The position numbers and the translations under genes are program-made. From an uncultured cyanobacterium (GTDB lineage Bacteria; Cyanobacteriota; Cyanobacteriia; PCC-6307; Cyanobiaceae): 5,115 nucleotides of DNA. The notes beneath the pieces are model-generated. The model saw only the letters and a program-made list of their open reading frames with translations. It made no database searches and was not told the DNA's origin. Location of the stretch: positions 1-5,115 of the forward strand of contig CAIKWV010000596.1 in NCBI GenBank assembly GCA_903831165.1, read 5' to 3'. The first letter of the stretch is position 1. Each line of letters opens with the position of its first letter. Of this stretch, positions 1 to 4,783 are shown in pieces.

Positions 1-174
1 CTGCCTCTCGACTGCGAGGTGGTGATCTGTGTGAACTCCCTGCCCGCCGAGTTCCACGGCGATCCAGCCGATCGCCTGATCGTGGCCACCGCCCTGGCCC
101 ACGCTCTGCCCCTGGCGACCTTCGACAGCACCATTCGCCGCAGCCAGGTGGTGCCGCTCTGGCCTGTGGATTGA
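1..174 (+). CDS. VapC-like PIN-domain toxin, C-terminal part (5' end outside window)
   Basis: The first frame is open from base 1 to a TGA at 172-174 and gives 57 residues. The core DPADRLIVATALAHALPLAT followed by FDSTIRRS is the usual C-terminal part of VapC-type PIN ribonucleases. The Asp of PADRL is the third acidic metal ligand, and the Asp of TFDS lies in the last beta-strand/loop of the active site. VapC toxins of this kind cleave RNA (often tRNA) and are neutralised by a small VapB antitoxin encoded just upstream, which here would be outside the window. The N-terminal half with the first Asp and Glu is not visible, so integrity cannot be judged. The visible part has no damage. It is convergent with the HEPN/MNT operon. 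PIN assignment is fairly sure; the VapC label is by family resemblance. Confidence 0.8.
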   Translation: MPLDCEVVICVNSLPAEFHGDPADRLIVATALAHALPLATFDSTIRRSQVVPLWPVD

Positions 175-181
175 TCGCTGA

Positions 182-201
182 CCCGGCAGGTCCTGACCGG
201 G
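182..201 (+). terminator. Hairpin after the left-edge vapC, possible terminator
   Basis: Seven bases after the TGA, CCCGGCAG and CTG-A-CCGGG can pair (eight base pairs, one bulged A, loop GTC). No run of T follows directly, so it is not a textbook intrinsic terminator. The position between convergent genes supports a termination role, but this is inference. Confidence 0.3.
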
Positions 202-310
202 CCATCCGTGTTGCCCCCCCTCAGAAGCTGCCCTGGTGGCGCACCGGAGCGGGATAGCGGGCCAGCAGCAGAGGGTCAAAGGGATCATGATTTAGCAAGA
301 CCGAAACCCA
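202..310. other. Non-coding spacer between convergent TA genes
   Basis: I see no convincing gene here. The minus frame downstream of the HEPN stop stays open to about 210 and contains a DPFD string that recalls PIN proteins, but nothing around it supports a domain. With the flanking hairpins, the spacer between the vapC stop and the HEPN stop is about 170 bases. Confidence 0.4.
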
Positions 311-351
311 GCTGCCGCCACGAGGGCACCAGGGGCAGCCGGCTCAGCCGG
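311..351 (-). terminator. Inverted repeats at the 3' end of the HEPN/MNT operon
   Basis: Two inverted repeats overlap the end of the HEPN gene. CCGGCT-c-AGCCGG (339-351) is centred on the TGA stop codon itself. GCTGCC (311-316) pairs with GGCAGC (334-339) across 17 bases, with an inner GCC/GGC. They are mutually exclusive hairpins in the transcript and no T-run follows. A terminator or 3' stabilising hairpin is plausible but unproven. Confidence 0.28.
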
Positions 352-745
352 GGACCTGATCGAGCTGCTCCACCCAGGCCAGGACGGCCTTCGCCGTGGT
401 GAGGGCCTGTTCGGAGTCGCGGTCATCGAACAGCTCGCTCGGCGGCGTGTCATCCAACGGGTAGCGACTGGTCACGGTCATCCGGCTCAAGGCCGGCAGC
501 GGCAGGGGAGCCAGCGCCGTCACATCCAGCCCCTCAGCCGCCAGCAGCTTGACCAACGGGCCCAGCACATGGGTACGGGGCGGTTCGCTGCCGAGTTCCA
601 GGATGACGCCCTCCAGCGCTTTCTCGGCCACCTGGGTGGCATAGAAGCAGGCCTGGGCATGGAAGCCGTTGCTGCGCGCCAGCTCCGCGAGCTCAAGGTC
701 GTTGCGGGCCTGGCGCCACCAGGCGCCCGTGCGGACCTGACTCAT
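344..745 (-). CDS. HEPN-domain protein, likely toxin of a HEPN/MNT module
   Basis: The product is a 133-residue, mostly helical protein of the HEPN family (Pfam HEPN, PF05168-like). Seen: a W-x-x-x-A-x-x-D-L-x-x-A helix at residues 10-22, the FYATQVAEKALEGVI helix at 34-48 (the family's Q-x-x-E-K-x-L signature), His59 ahead of the next helix, and SRYP at 93-96 followed by a final helix ending in AKAVLAWVEQL. HEPN proteins next to MNT nucleotidyltransferases act as RNases that the partner inactivates by AMP addition, or as nucleotide-binding partners. I chose the ATG at 745 because it overlaps the partner's TGA as ATGA, indicating translational coupling; an in-frame start 15 codons upstream lies inside the partner gene. 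An R-x4-H string (Arg24-His29) matches the spacing of the HEPN RNase motif but sits near the N-terminus rather than in the expected late helix, so catalytic activity is uncertain. Confidence 0.85.
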   Translation of the reverse strand: MSQVRTGAWWRQARNDLELAELARSNGFHAQACFYATQVAEKALEGVILELGSEPPRTHVLGPLVKLLAAEGLDVTALAPLPLPALSRMTVTSRYPLDDTPPSELFDDRDSEQALTTAKAVLAWVEQLDQVPG

Positions 746-1095
746 GGCCGCGGGTGCACACAGCGGGCCTGCGCATGCACGGCGCGCCAATGGGGAGAAG
801 GCGAATCGGCCATGGCCTGCCAGCGGTGCTGATCCAGGGCCAGCACGTCATCGCCCACCAGGGCGGCGCGCAGTTGATCGGCGGCCCGCTCCGCCAGTTC
901 AGCGCCGTCGGCTTCCACCAGCAGATCGGTATCCGAGAAGCCATCCCAGTCACCCCGGGCCCGGGAGCCGAACAGCCAGACCCGGCATGGCACATCACCG
1001 AGGGTCTCGGCCAGCTGCTGCTGCAGTCCCTCCAGCCAGCGTTCTTGACGCTGTTGGCGCAACCGTTCCAGGGGGCTGAGGCCGTCGGTTCCCAT
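742..1095 (-). CDS. MNT-type nucleotidyltransferase, antitoxin partner of HEPN
   Basis: The protein has 117 residues, normal for minimal nucleotidyltransferases. The catalytic signature is intact: VWLFGSRARGDWDGFSDTDL at about 39-58, with Gly43-Ser44 and the metal-binding pair Asp55-x-Asp57. Asp88 in VLALDQ is a candidate third carboxylate. In characterised HEPN/MNT (HepT/MntA-type) systems this enzyme uses ATP to AMPylate the HEPN toxin, usually on Tyr, and so acts as antitoxin. It is the first gene of a two-gene minus-strand operon and its TGA overlaps the HEPN ATG by ATGA. The ATG at 1095 has only GAGG two bases upstream, too close to be a good ribosome site. The N-terminal 35 residues form an Arg/Gln-rich helix. 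The family call is strong; the antitoxin role is inferred from the pairing. Confidence 0.87.
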   Translation of the reverse strand: MGTDGLSPLERLRQQRQERWLEGLQQQLAETLGDVPCRVWLFGSRARGDWDGFSDTDLLVEADGAELAERAADQLRAALVGDDVLALDQHRWQAMADSPSPHWRAVHAQARCVHPRP

Positions 1096-1110
1096 GGCCT
1101 CAAACTAGGT

Positions 1111-1125
1111 GCCGGCAACGCCGGC
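1111..1125 (-). promoter_or_regulatory. GCCGGC inverted repeat upstream of the MNT/HEPN operon
   Basis: GCCGGC-AAC-GCCGGC is a perfect 6-3-6 inverted repeat 15 bases upstream of the MNT start codon. It could be a protein-binding site or a leader hairpin. I see no recognisable -10/-35 pair nearby. GCCGGC is itself palindromic and GC-rich DNA makes such matches easily, so the regulatory reading is weak. Confidence 0.3.
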
Positions 1126-1170
1126 GGCAGGCTTCCAACACCGATCCCTGGTAGCACCGGCAGCTCTTGA

Positions 1171-1281
1171 CCAGAGCCTCTGACAGGGGAAGGCAGCGAG
1201 CTGGGTGTCGGCGGTGAGCAGCACCAGCCGTTCCAGTTCCGCCTGGGCGGCCAGCATCCGATCAAACGGCCGAGGACGTCG
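1171..1281 (-). pseudogene. PIN-domain toxin relic (C-terminal third only)
   Basis: The minus frame through 1257 reads RPFDRMLAAQAELERLVLLT followed by ADTQLAAFP. It closely resembles the C-terminal third of VapC/YdbE-like PIN toxins, in which a PFDRML-AQA helix is followed by a LVT-D strand and a short terminal strand. The Asp of PFD and the Asp of TAD correspond to the late acidic active-site residues. The first Asp, the Glu and about two thirds of the domain are missing. There is no plausible start codon and the frame runs past the normal end of the family to 1105. It adjoins an antitoxin-like fragment in another frame. I read it as the surviving end of a deleted toxin gene. Confidence 0.65.
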
Positions 1282-1340
1282 CGCACCAAGGCATTCACGG
1301 AGGTGTGTTCCCGCAGCGCCGCCAGCAGGTACGGATCGAA
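1275..1340 (-). pseudogene. Ribbon-helix-helix antitoxin relic fused to the PIN relic
   Basis: In the minus frame that includes 1298, the peptide FDPYLLAALREHTSVNALVR continues as DVLGRLIG. It matches the pattern of FitA/VapB-type ribbon-helix-helix antitoxins, where LLAALRE-x-A..G-x-SVNALVR-x-LL spans helix A, the turn and helix B. About four or five residues of the usual A-x-x-x-G turn are lacking between REH and TSVN. Upstream the frame has no beta-strand or start before a stop near 1400. Downstream it overlaps the PIN relic in the next frame. The order (antitoxin, then PIN toxin) is that of a normal module, so a deletion that removed the antitoxin tail and most of the toxin explains both pieces. 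The assignment rests on about 28 residues. Confidence 0.5.
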
Positions 1341-1417
1341 CCGGTCCCGACGCCGAAAGCAGTCCGTGGGCCCAGCCGCCCTCGTTCAACAGCCTGGCAG
1401 GGACGGCTGGGGCGGCG

Positions 1418-1450
1418 GGCGCCGCTGGGAGCGAGACAGCCCTCGGCGCC
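1418..1450 (-). terminator. GC-rich hairpin after the GGDEF-EAL gene
   Basis: Eight bases past the EAL stop codon, GGCGCCG (1418-1424) and CGGCGCC (1444-1450) form a perfect seven-pair stem. A small internal loop and GGG/CCC (1427-1429 with 1440-1442) extend it. No T-run follows on the minus strand. The position makes it the best candidate for the end of the transcript. Confidence 0.42.
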
Positions 1451-1458
1451 TCCTGACC

Positions 1459-2793
1459 TCAGTTCCGCCAGTCGGCCGCGGCCTGGGCCAGCACCGTTTC
1501 GAACGGTTCGGGGCGGTGCAGGTGGTAGCCCTGGGCGTAGTGCACGCCGATCTCTCGGAGCCGTTCGAGCACCAACGCCGACTCCACGAACTCCGCCACG
1601 GTGCGCAGGCCGATCACCTCGGCCACCTCCACGAAACAGCGCACGGCCACATCGTCGAGGGGATCGTCGATCACGCCGGTCACGAACTGGCCATCAATCT
1701 TGAGGTGGGTCACCGGCAGGTTCTTGAGGGCGCCGAACGAGGAGGTTCCGGAACCGAAGTCGTCGAGGGCCACGGTGGAACCACGGCCGCGCACGGTGGC
1801 GATGAACTCGAGGGCAGCGGTCATGTTGGTGATCGCCGCCGTTTCGGTGATCTCGAAGCAGAGCCGGCGGCTCACCTCGGCGCCGGCCTGGGCCAGCAGC
1901 TGATCCACCGTCTGCACAAAGCTGGGGTCCACCACCGACTGCCCCGAGACGTTGAGGGCGACGCGATCGATGCCGTCGAGGCAGGCCTGGTCCGCGAGCA
2001 GAGACAGGGTTTTCTGCAGCACCCACTGGTCGAGTCGGGTGGCCATCTGGAAGCGCTCGGCCGGCGGCAGAAAGGCCCCCGGCATCACCAGCGAGCCATC
2101 GGGCTCCCGCAGCCGCAGCAGCAGTTCGACCCGCAGAGCCTGATCGGCGGCCGGATCGAGCGGCACGATCCGCTGGGCATGCAGTACCAACCGGTCCTGG
2201 TCGAGCGCCTCCTGCAGCCGGGTCACCCAGCGCATCGCCAGGTTGCGGCTGATCATCTCGGCGTTGCCCTCGCCCCAGGTGTGCCAGCGGTTGCGGCCCG
2301 CCTCCTTGGCGTTGAAGCAGCTGGTGTCGGCGGCCTGCATCACGGCATCGGGGTCGACGCCATGGGCCGCCAGGGGCACCACGCCGATGCTCACCCCCAC
2401 CCGGAAGCGTTGCTCGCCCACCTGGAAACGGAAATCCTCCAGCTTCTCGATGATGCGGGCGGCCATCGCCTCGGCCGCCGCCAGGTCGCAGTCGGGCAGC
2501 AGCAAAGCGAACTCATCGCCGCCGAGGCGGGCCAGGCTCGCTCCAGGGCTTTGGAACGATTCCAGCAGCCTTGCCACCTGCACCAGCAGGCGATCGCCGG
2601 CGACATGGCCAGCGGCGTCGTTGACGATCTTGAACTGGTCGAGATCGATGTAAAGCAGGGCGTGACCCGGCGCATCGGGCTGGGGAGCCAGGGCCAGACA
2701 GTCGCTGAGACAGGTGTCGAAGGCGCGGCGGTTGAGCAGCTGGGTCAGGGCGTCATGGCTGGCCTGGTACTGCAGCTCGGCCTGCAACGCCAC
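1459..2793 (-). CDS. GGDEF-EAL c-di-GMP protein, C-terminal half of an interrupted gene
   Basis: The frame encodes 444 residues from a GTG. The GGDEF domain (about 8-172) has YIDLDQFK with metal-binding Asp50 and an intact GGDEF at 91-95. The inhibitory RxxD site is absent (SPGA at that place). The EAL domain (about 190-440) has Glu223 in ELL (an EAL variant with the Glu kept), Asn281 in NVSGQS, the Glu of ITET (315-318), DDFG at 344-347, KID at 365-367, AEFVE at 400-404 and QGY at 421-423, so all main metal and catalytic ligands appear present. Such proteins make and/or cleave the second messenger c-di-GMP. The sequence is in frame with the GAF-PAS gene upstream, separated only by a TAG and five codons. 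The GTG at 2793 has no convincing ribosome site and the next in-frame ATG (codon 110) lies beyond GGDEF. It is most likely the rest of one 753-residue GAF-PAS-GGDEF-EAL protein. A membrane segment is not visible. Confidence 0.88.
   Translation of the reverse strand: MALQAELQYQASHDALTQLLNRRAFDTCLSDCLALAPQPDAPGHALLYIDLDQFKIVNDAAGHVAGDRLLVQVARLLESFQSPGASLARLGGDEFALLLPDCDLAAAEAMAARIIEKLEDFRFQVGEQRFRVGVSIGVVPLAAHGVDPDAVMQAADTSCFNAKEAGRNRWHTWGEGNAEMISRNLAMRWVTRLQEALDQDRLVLHAQRIVPLDPAADQALRVELLLRLREPDGSLVMPGAFLPPAERFQMATRLDQWVLQKTLSLLADQACLDGIDRVALNVSGQSVVDPSFVQTVDQLLAQAGAEVSRRLCFEITETAAITNMTAALEFIATVRGRGSTVALDDFGSGTSSFGALKNLPVTHLKIDGQFVTGVIDDPLDDVAVRCFVEVAEVIGLRTVAEFVESALVLERLREIGVHYAQGYHLHRPEPFETVLAQAAADWRN
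2590..2597. repeat. HIP1-type octamer GCGATCGC
   Basis: GCGATCGC occurs once, inside the GGDEF coding region, in the longer palindrome GGCGATCGCC. HIP1 is highly iterated in many cyanobacterial genomes. One copy in 5 kb is only weak support for a cyanobacterial source. Confidence 0.45.
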
Positions 2794-2808
2794 CTCGGTG
2801 CTGACGTC

Positions 2809-2811
2809 CTA
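2809..2811 (-). other. In-frame amber codon splitting the GAF-PAS-GGDEF-EAL gene
   Basis: The minus strand reads GGC-TTC-GCC-TAG-GAC-GTC-AGC at the PAS C-terminus, giving GFLGFA-stop-DVSTEVALQAELQYQ. In related proteins the PAC segment runs through G-x-x-x-D-V-T/S-E/D without a break into the GGDEF linker. One C-to-T change (CAG to TAG) or G-to-T change (GAG to TAG) would create the stop. The frame is otherwise open for 753 codons, so there is no frameshift or deletion. A real mutation, a sequencing error and readthrough cannot be told apart here. Confidence 0.85.
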
Positions 2812-3720
2812 GGCGAAACCGAGGAAACCGGTGATGGCGCCTGTGCCATCCCGCAAGGTCTTGGCCTGGGAACGCACGTGCAGCACCTTGCCGTCGCGGT
2901 GCAGCACCCGAAAGCCCATCTGGACCTCCCGCTCCTGCTCCACCGACTGCATCCACTCGGTGAACACCCCGGCCCGATCATCCGGATGGAGGGTGTCGGA
3001 CCAGCCACTGCCCAGGCTCTCCTCGAGGCCGAGACCGAAGATCTCCTGCCAGCGCGCGTTGGTGAAGGTGCAGGATCCCTCAGCATTGACGGCGTAGAGG
3101 CCGATCGGCATACCGGAGTTGATCCGCTCCGCTTCCTGCCGCAACTCCGCCTCCGCCAACAGGGCGCGACGCCCCTCCAGCAGGTGCACGGCCGTGTGGC
3201 CCAGCTGACGCAGCACCTGGCGCTGGTGGGGGTTGAGCTGCAGCGGCTCGCGGGCGATCACGCAGAGGGTGCCCACGGCGGCGCCACTGGCCAGCTGCAG
3301 CGGGGCACCGGCATAAAAGCGGATGTGGGGATCACCCGTAACCAGGGGATTGCTGGCGAACCGGGCGTCGAGCCGGGCGTCCTCGACCACAAACAGGTCC
3401 GGCTGCTCGATGACGTGGGTGCAGAAGGAGATGGCCCGGGGCGTCTCGCTCAACCCCTCCAGACCCATGTTGGCCTTGAACCACTGGCGCTCCTGGTCGA
3501 TCAGGCTGATCAGGGCGATGGGCGTGCCGCAGATGGCCGCCGCGGCCTGCACCAGGCCGTCAAAGGCCGCCTCGGCGTCACTGTCCAGCACCTGCAGGGC
3601 CTCCAGCGCCTGCTGGCGCCGCTGTTCCGCCTGGGCCGCTGCAACTGGATCAGCGGGCTGGGGCAACCCCCCGGGCTGGGCATCGGAGAAGGGCCCGGAA
3701 CTGGTGCCGTCGCTGCTCAT
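2809..3720 (-). CDS. GAF-PAS sensory half of an interrupted c-di-GMP protein
   Basis: The product has 303 residues from the ATG at 3720. Residues 1-36 are a Gly/Pro/Ser/Gln-rich leader. A GAF domain at about 39-184 is recognised by LQVLDSDAEAAFDGLVQ, IALISLIDQERQWFKANMGL, the SFCTHVI element, RFYAGAPL and GTLCVI. A PAS domain at about 198-303 is recognised by GMPIGLYAVNAEGSCTFTNA, the LHPDDR motif at 245-250 and the PAC strands GFRVLHRDGKVLHVRSQAKT. GAF and PAS modules bind small ligands or cofactors and pass the signal to output domains. I see no conserved bilin-binding Cys setting, so light sensing is not supported. A longer in-frame start (GTG 3825) reaches into the nucleotidyltransferase relic and lacks GAF homology, so I prefer the ATG. 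The product ends at TAG before its output domains. If translated alone it would be a sensor without an enzyme. Confidence 0.85.
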   Translation of the reverse strand: MSSDGTSSGPFSDAQPGGLPQPADPVAAAQAEQRRQQALEALQVLDSDAEAAFDGLVQAAAAICGTPIALISLIDQERQWFKANMGLEGLSETPRAISFCTHVIEQPDLFVVEDARLDARFASNPLVTGDPHIRFYAGAPLQLASGAAVGTLCVIAREPLQLNPHQRQVLRQLGHTAVHLLEGRRALLAEAELRQEAERINSGMPIGLYAVNAEGSCTFTNARWQEIFGLGLEESLGSGWSDTLHPDDRAGVFTEWMQSVEQEREVQMGFRVLHRDGKVLHVRSQAKTLRDGTGAITGFLGFA

Positions 3721-3778
3721 CGAACGGGAGAAATGGGCAGGCTTCTGACTTCTGGTAAGCCTGGGGAAGCATCTGCCA

Positions 3779-4072
3779 TCAGGGCATTTTATCTGCAGGT
3801 TGGCTCGGCGACACCACGACACCACGGGGGCACGGGGACAGCTGGAGTGGCTGGAGCCAGGGGATCAGCAGCAGGTGTACCCCGGCCAGAGCTGGGGCGC
3901 GGTTGCAGCACAACGGGCGCCCCACGCGGGCCACGTGCTGGCGCAGGGGTACGGGCAGCTCGTGCAACAGCGAGAGGTCGATGGCGGAGCCAGGGCGATG
4001 GCGGCCCATGGCCCGGGAGCCGTAGAGCCAAACCTCGTGTACGGCGGTTACTCCCTGCGCAAACGATGCCAT
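3779..4072 (-). pseudogene. MNT nucleotidyltransferase relic with internal deletion
   Basis: A 97-residue frame begins MASFAQGVTAVHEVWLYGSR and continues AMGRHRPGSAIDLSLLHELP. This is the catalytic region of HI0073-like nucleotidyltransferases, whose usual form is GSRAMGRHRPGSDIDLAL. Two defects are visible. The first catalytic Asp is Ala30 (GCC). The segment following IDL jumps straight to LSLLHELPVPLRQHVARVGR, which in intact relatives follows the third strand (VDL) some 30-40 residues later. A deletion between the similar IDL and VDL strands would explain it. After GRPL the family's usual end is missed and about 43 unrelated residues follow. The HI0074-like HEPN partner, which normally precedes this enzyme, is absent; vapBC occupies that place. 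The frame may still be translated, but it is not a functional transferase. Confidence 0.7.
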
Positions 4073-4081
4073 GCTGACCCC

Positions 4082-4094
4082 AGAGTCCGACTCT
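4082..4094. promoter_or_regulatory. Palindrome upstream of vapB, likely autoregulatory operator
   Basis: AGAGTC-C-GACTCT is a perfect 6-1-6 inverted repeat, ending 14 bases before the vapB ATG and lying in the 36-base gap between the divergent relic and vapB. VapB-type antitoxins and VapBC complexes repress their own promoter by binding short palindromes just upstream of the operon, which fits size and place. No clear -10/-35 elements were recognised. Confidence 0.5.
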
Positions 4095-4108
4095 CAGGGC
4101 GCAAAACC

Positions 4109-4339
4109 ATGAAAGTGACCGTGGAGCTTTCCGATCAGGAGATGGCCGAAATCCTCAATATCACCGGCGAGCGCAAGAAAGGCCCGGCCATCCGTCGCCT
4201 GATGGAGGAAGCCCTGCAGCAGCGCCGCCGGGCCCAGATCGTTCAACGCTTCCTCAGCGGCGAATGGGGCGTGGAACTCGAGACCTACGAGGCCGACCAG
4301 GAGCGCGAGCGATTGCAAGCCCAGGAGATCGCCCCATGA
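4109..4339 (+). CDS. vapB: VapB-family antitoxin
   Basis: The product has 76 residues. MKVTVELSDQEMAEILNITG followed by KKGPAIRRLMEEALQQRRR is a ribbon-helix-helix layout: strand MKVTVEL (1-7), helix (8-17), turn, and a second helix starting GPAIRRL. It resembles the VapB antitoxin family (PF09957-like). The acidic, Glu-rich C-terminus (about 50-76, with EWGVELETYEAD) would be the disordered arm that wraps the toxin. The N-terminal half should bind the operator palindrome upstream. I chose the ATG at 4109 because family similarity begins exactly there, although the frame is open far upstream; AGGG at 4096-4099 is a weak ribosome site. Its TGA overlaps the vapC ATG (ATGA), giving coupled translation. 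Free antitoxin of this type is normally degraded by a protease such as Lon or ClpP (family knowledge). Confidence 0.82.
   Translation: MKVTVELSDQEMAEILNITGERKKGPAIRRLMEEALQQRRRAQIVQRFLSGEWGVELETYEADQERERLQAQEIAP
4323..4327 (+). promoter_or_regulatory. Ribosome binding site of vapC
   Basis: AGGAG lies eight bases before the vapC ATG, inside the last codons of vapB. It is the clearest Shine-Dalgarno sequence in the window and confirms the ATG at 4336 against the longer in-frame start at 4264. Confidence 0.7.
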
Positions 4340-4740
4340 CCCTGCTGCTCGACACCAGCCTCTGGATCGACTTCACCCGCTCCCGCAGTCCGGCCCCCCT
4401 GAAGCGATTCATTGCGCCCTACGTGCTGGATCCGGAAGCGCACCTGGCGGAACCGGTGCGCTTCGAGCTGCTGCGCTCCGCCCGGCCGGAGGAAGCCCGT
4501 CTGCTGGAGGCCCAGTTCGACGCCCTGCCCTGCCTGCCGACGCCAGCGGACTTGTGGCAGCAGGCGATCAGCCTGGGCCAGGCCTGCCGTCAGATCGGCC
4601 GCAGCGTGCTGAGCCTTGATCTGCTGATCGCCGCCGTGGCCCTGCACCACAACGCCCTGCTGGTGAGCTTCGACGCCGACTTTGAAGCCATCGCCTCCGT
4701 CAGCGCCCTGAGGCTGACTCGCCTGAACCGGCCCGTCTGA
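4336..4740 (+). CDS. vapC: VapC PIN-domain ribonuclease toxin
   Basis: The complete 134-residue PIN protein is of normal length for VapC. The four acidic positions are visible: Asp6 in LLLDTSLWIDF, Glu44 in PVRFELLRS, Asp95 in SVLSLDLLIAAVAL, and Asp113 (with Asp115) in LLVSFDADFEAI. These form the Mg2+/Mn2+-dependent RNase site, which in studied VapC toxins cleaves tRNA or rRNA and stops translation. The start overlaps the vapB stop and has a good ribosome site. No frameshift or missing catalytic residue is seen, so the toxin is probably active and this is the best-preserved TA module of the window. Regulation should be by VapB binding and operon autorepression. Its RNA target cannot be read from the sequence. 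Confidence 0.9.
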   Translation: MTLLLDTSLWIDFTRSRSPAPLKRFIAPYVLDPEAHLAEPVRFELLRSARPEEARLLEAQFDALPCLPTPADLWQQAISLGQACRQIGRSVLSLDLLIAAVALHHNALLVSFDADFEAIASVSALRLTRLNRPV

Positions 4741-4761
4741 TCCGGGGGGTTTGCAAGTCAT

Positions 4762-4783
4762 GGGCTTGGCAAGGCGCCAGCCC
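4762..4783. terminator. Hairpin between convergent vapC and the aroE-like gene
   Basis: GGGCTTGGC and GCCAGCCC form an eight-pair stem with one bulged T and the loop AAGGC. It lies in the 43-base gap between two stop codons that face each other and touches the TAG of the minus-strand gene. No T-run follows on either side. A bidirectional terminator is plausible but weak. Confidence 0.35.

Noticed and set aside
210..343. In-frame open stretch after the HEPN stop containing a DPFD string
   Set aside because: It recalls the PIN DPFD motif, but the surrounding residues do not match a PIN helix and there is no start. It is probably chance in GC-rich DNA.
744..1298. Several overlapping frames on both strands across the MNT/HEPN junction
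   Set aside because: The minus-strand MNT and HEPN frames carry clear catalytic and family motifs and overlap by ATGA. The others are low-complexity Arg/Pro/Gly-rich shadows, apart from the short antitoxin-like stretch at 1340-1275.
3786..3814. Possible minus-strand promoter (TAAAAT at 3791-3786) for the GAF-PAS gene
   Set aside because: The -10-like hexamer is fair, but the sequence 17 bases upstream (GTGTCG) does not resemble a -35 element. The distance to the ATG is reasonable, yet the evidence is too weak to list as a feature.
1303..4077. A very long plus-strand open frame (924 codons) antisense to the whole GAF-PAS-GGDEF-EAL gene
   Set aside because: It is in exact codon register with the minus-strand gene, so its stops would require TTA, CTA or TCA codons in the sense gene, which are rare at this GC. 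Its translation is His/Gly/Gln-rich and resembles no family, whereas the minus strand shows four clear domains.
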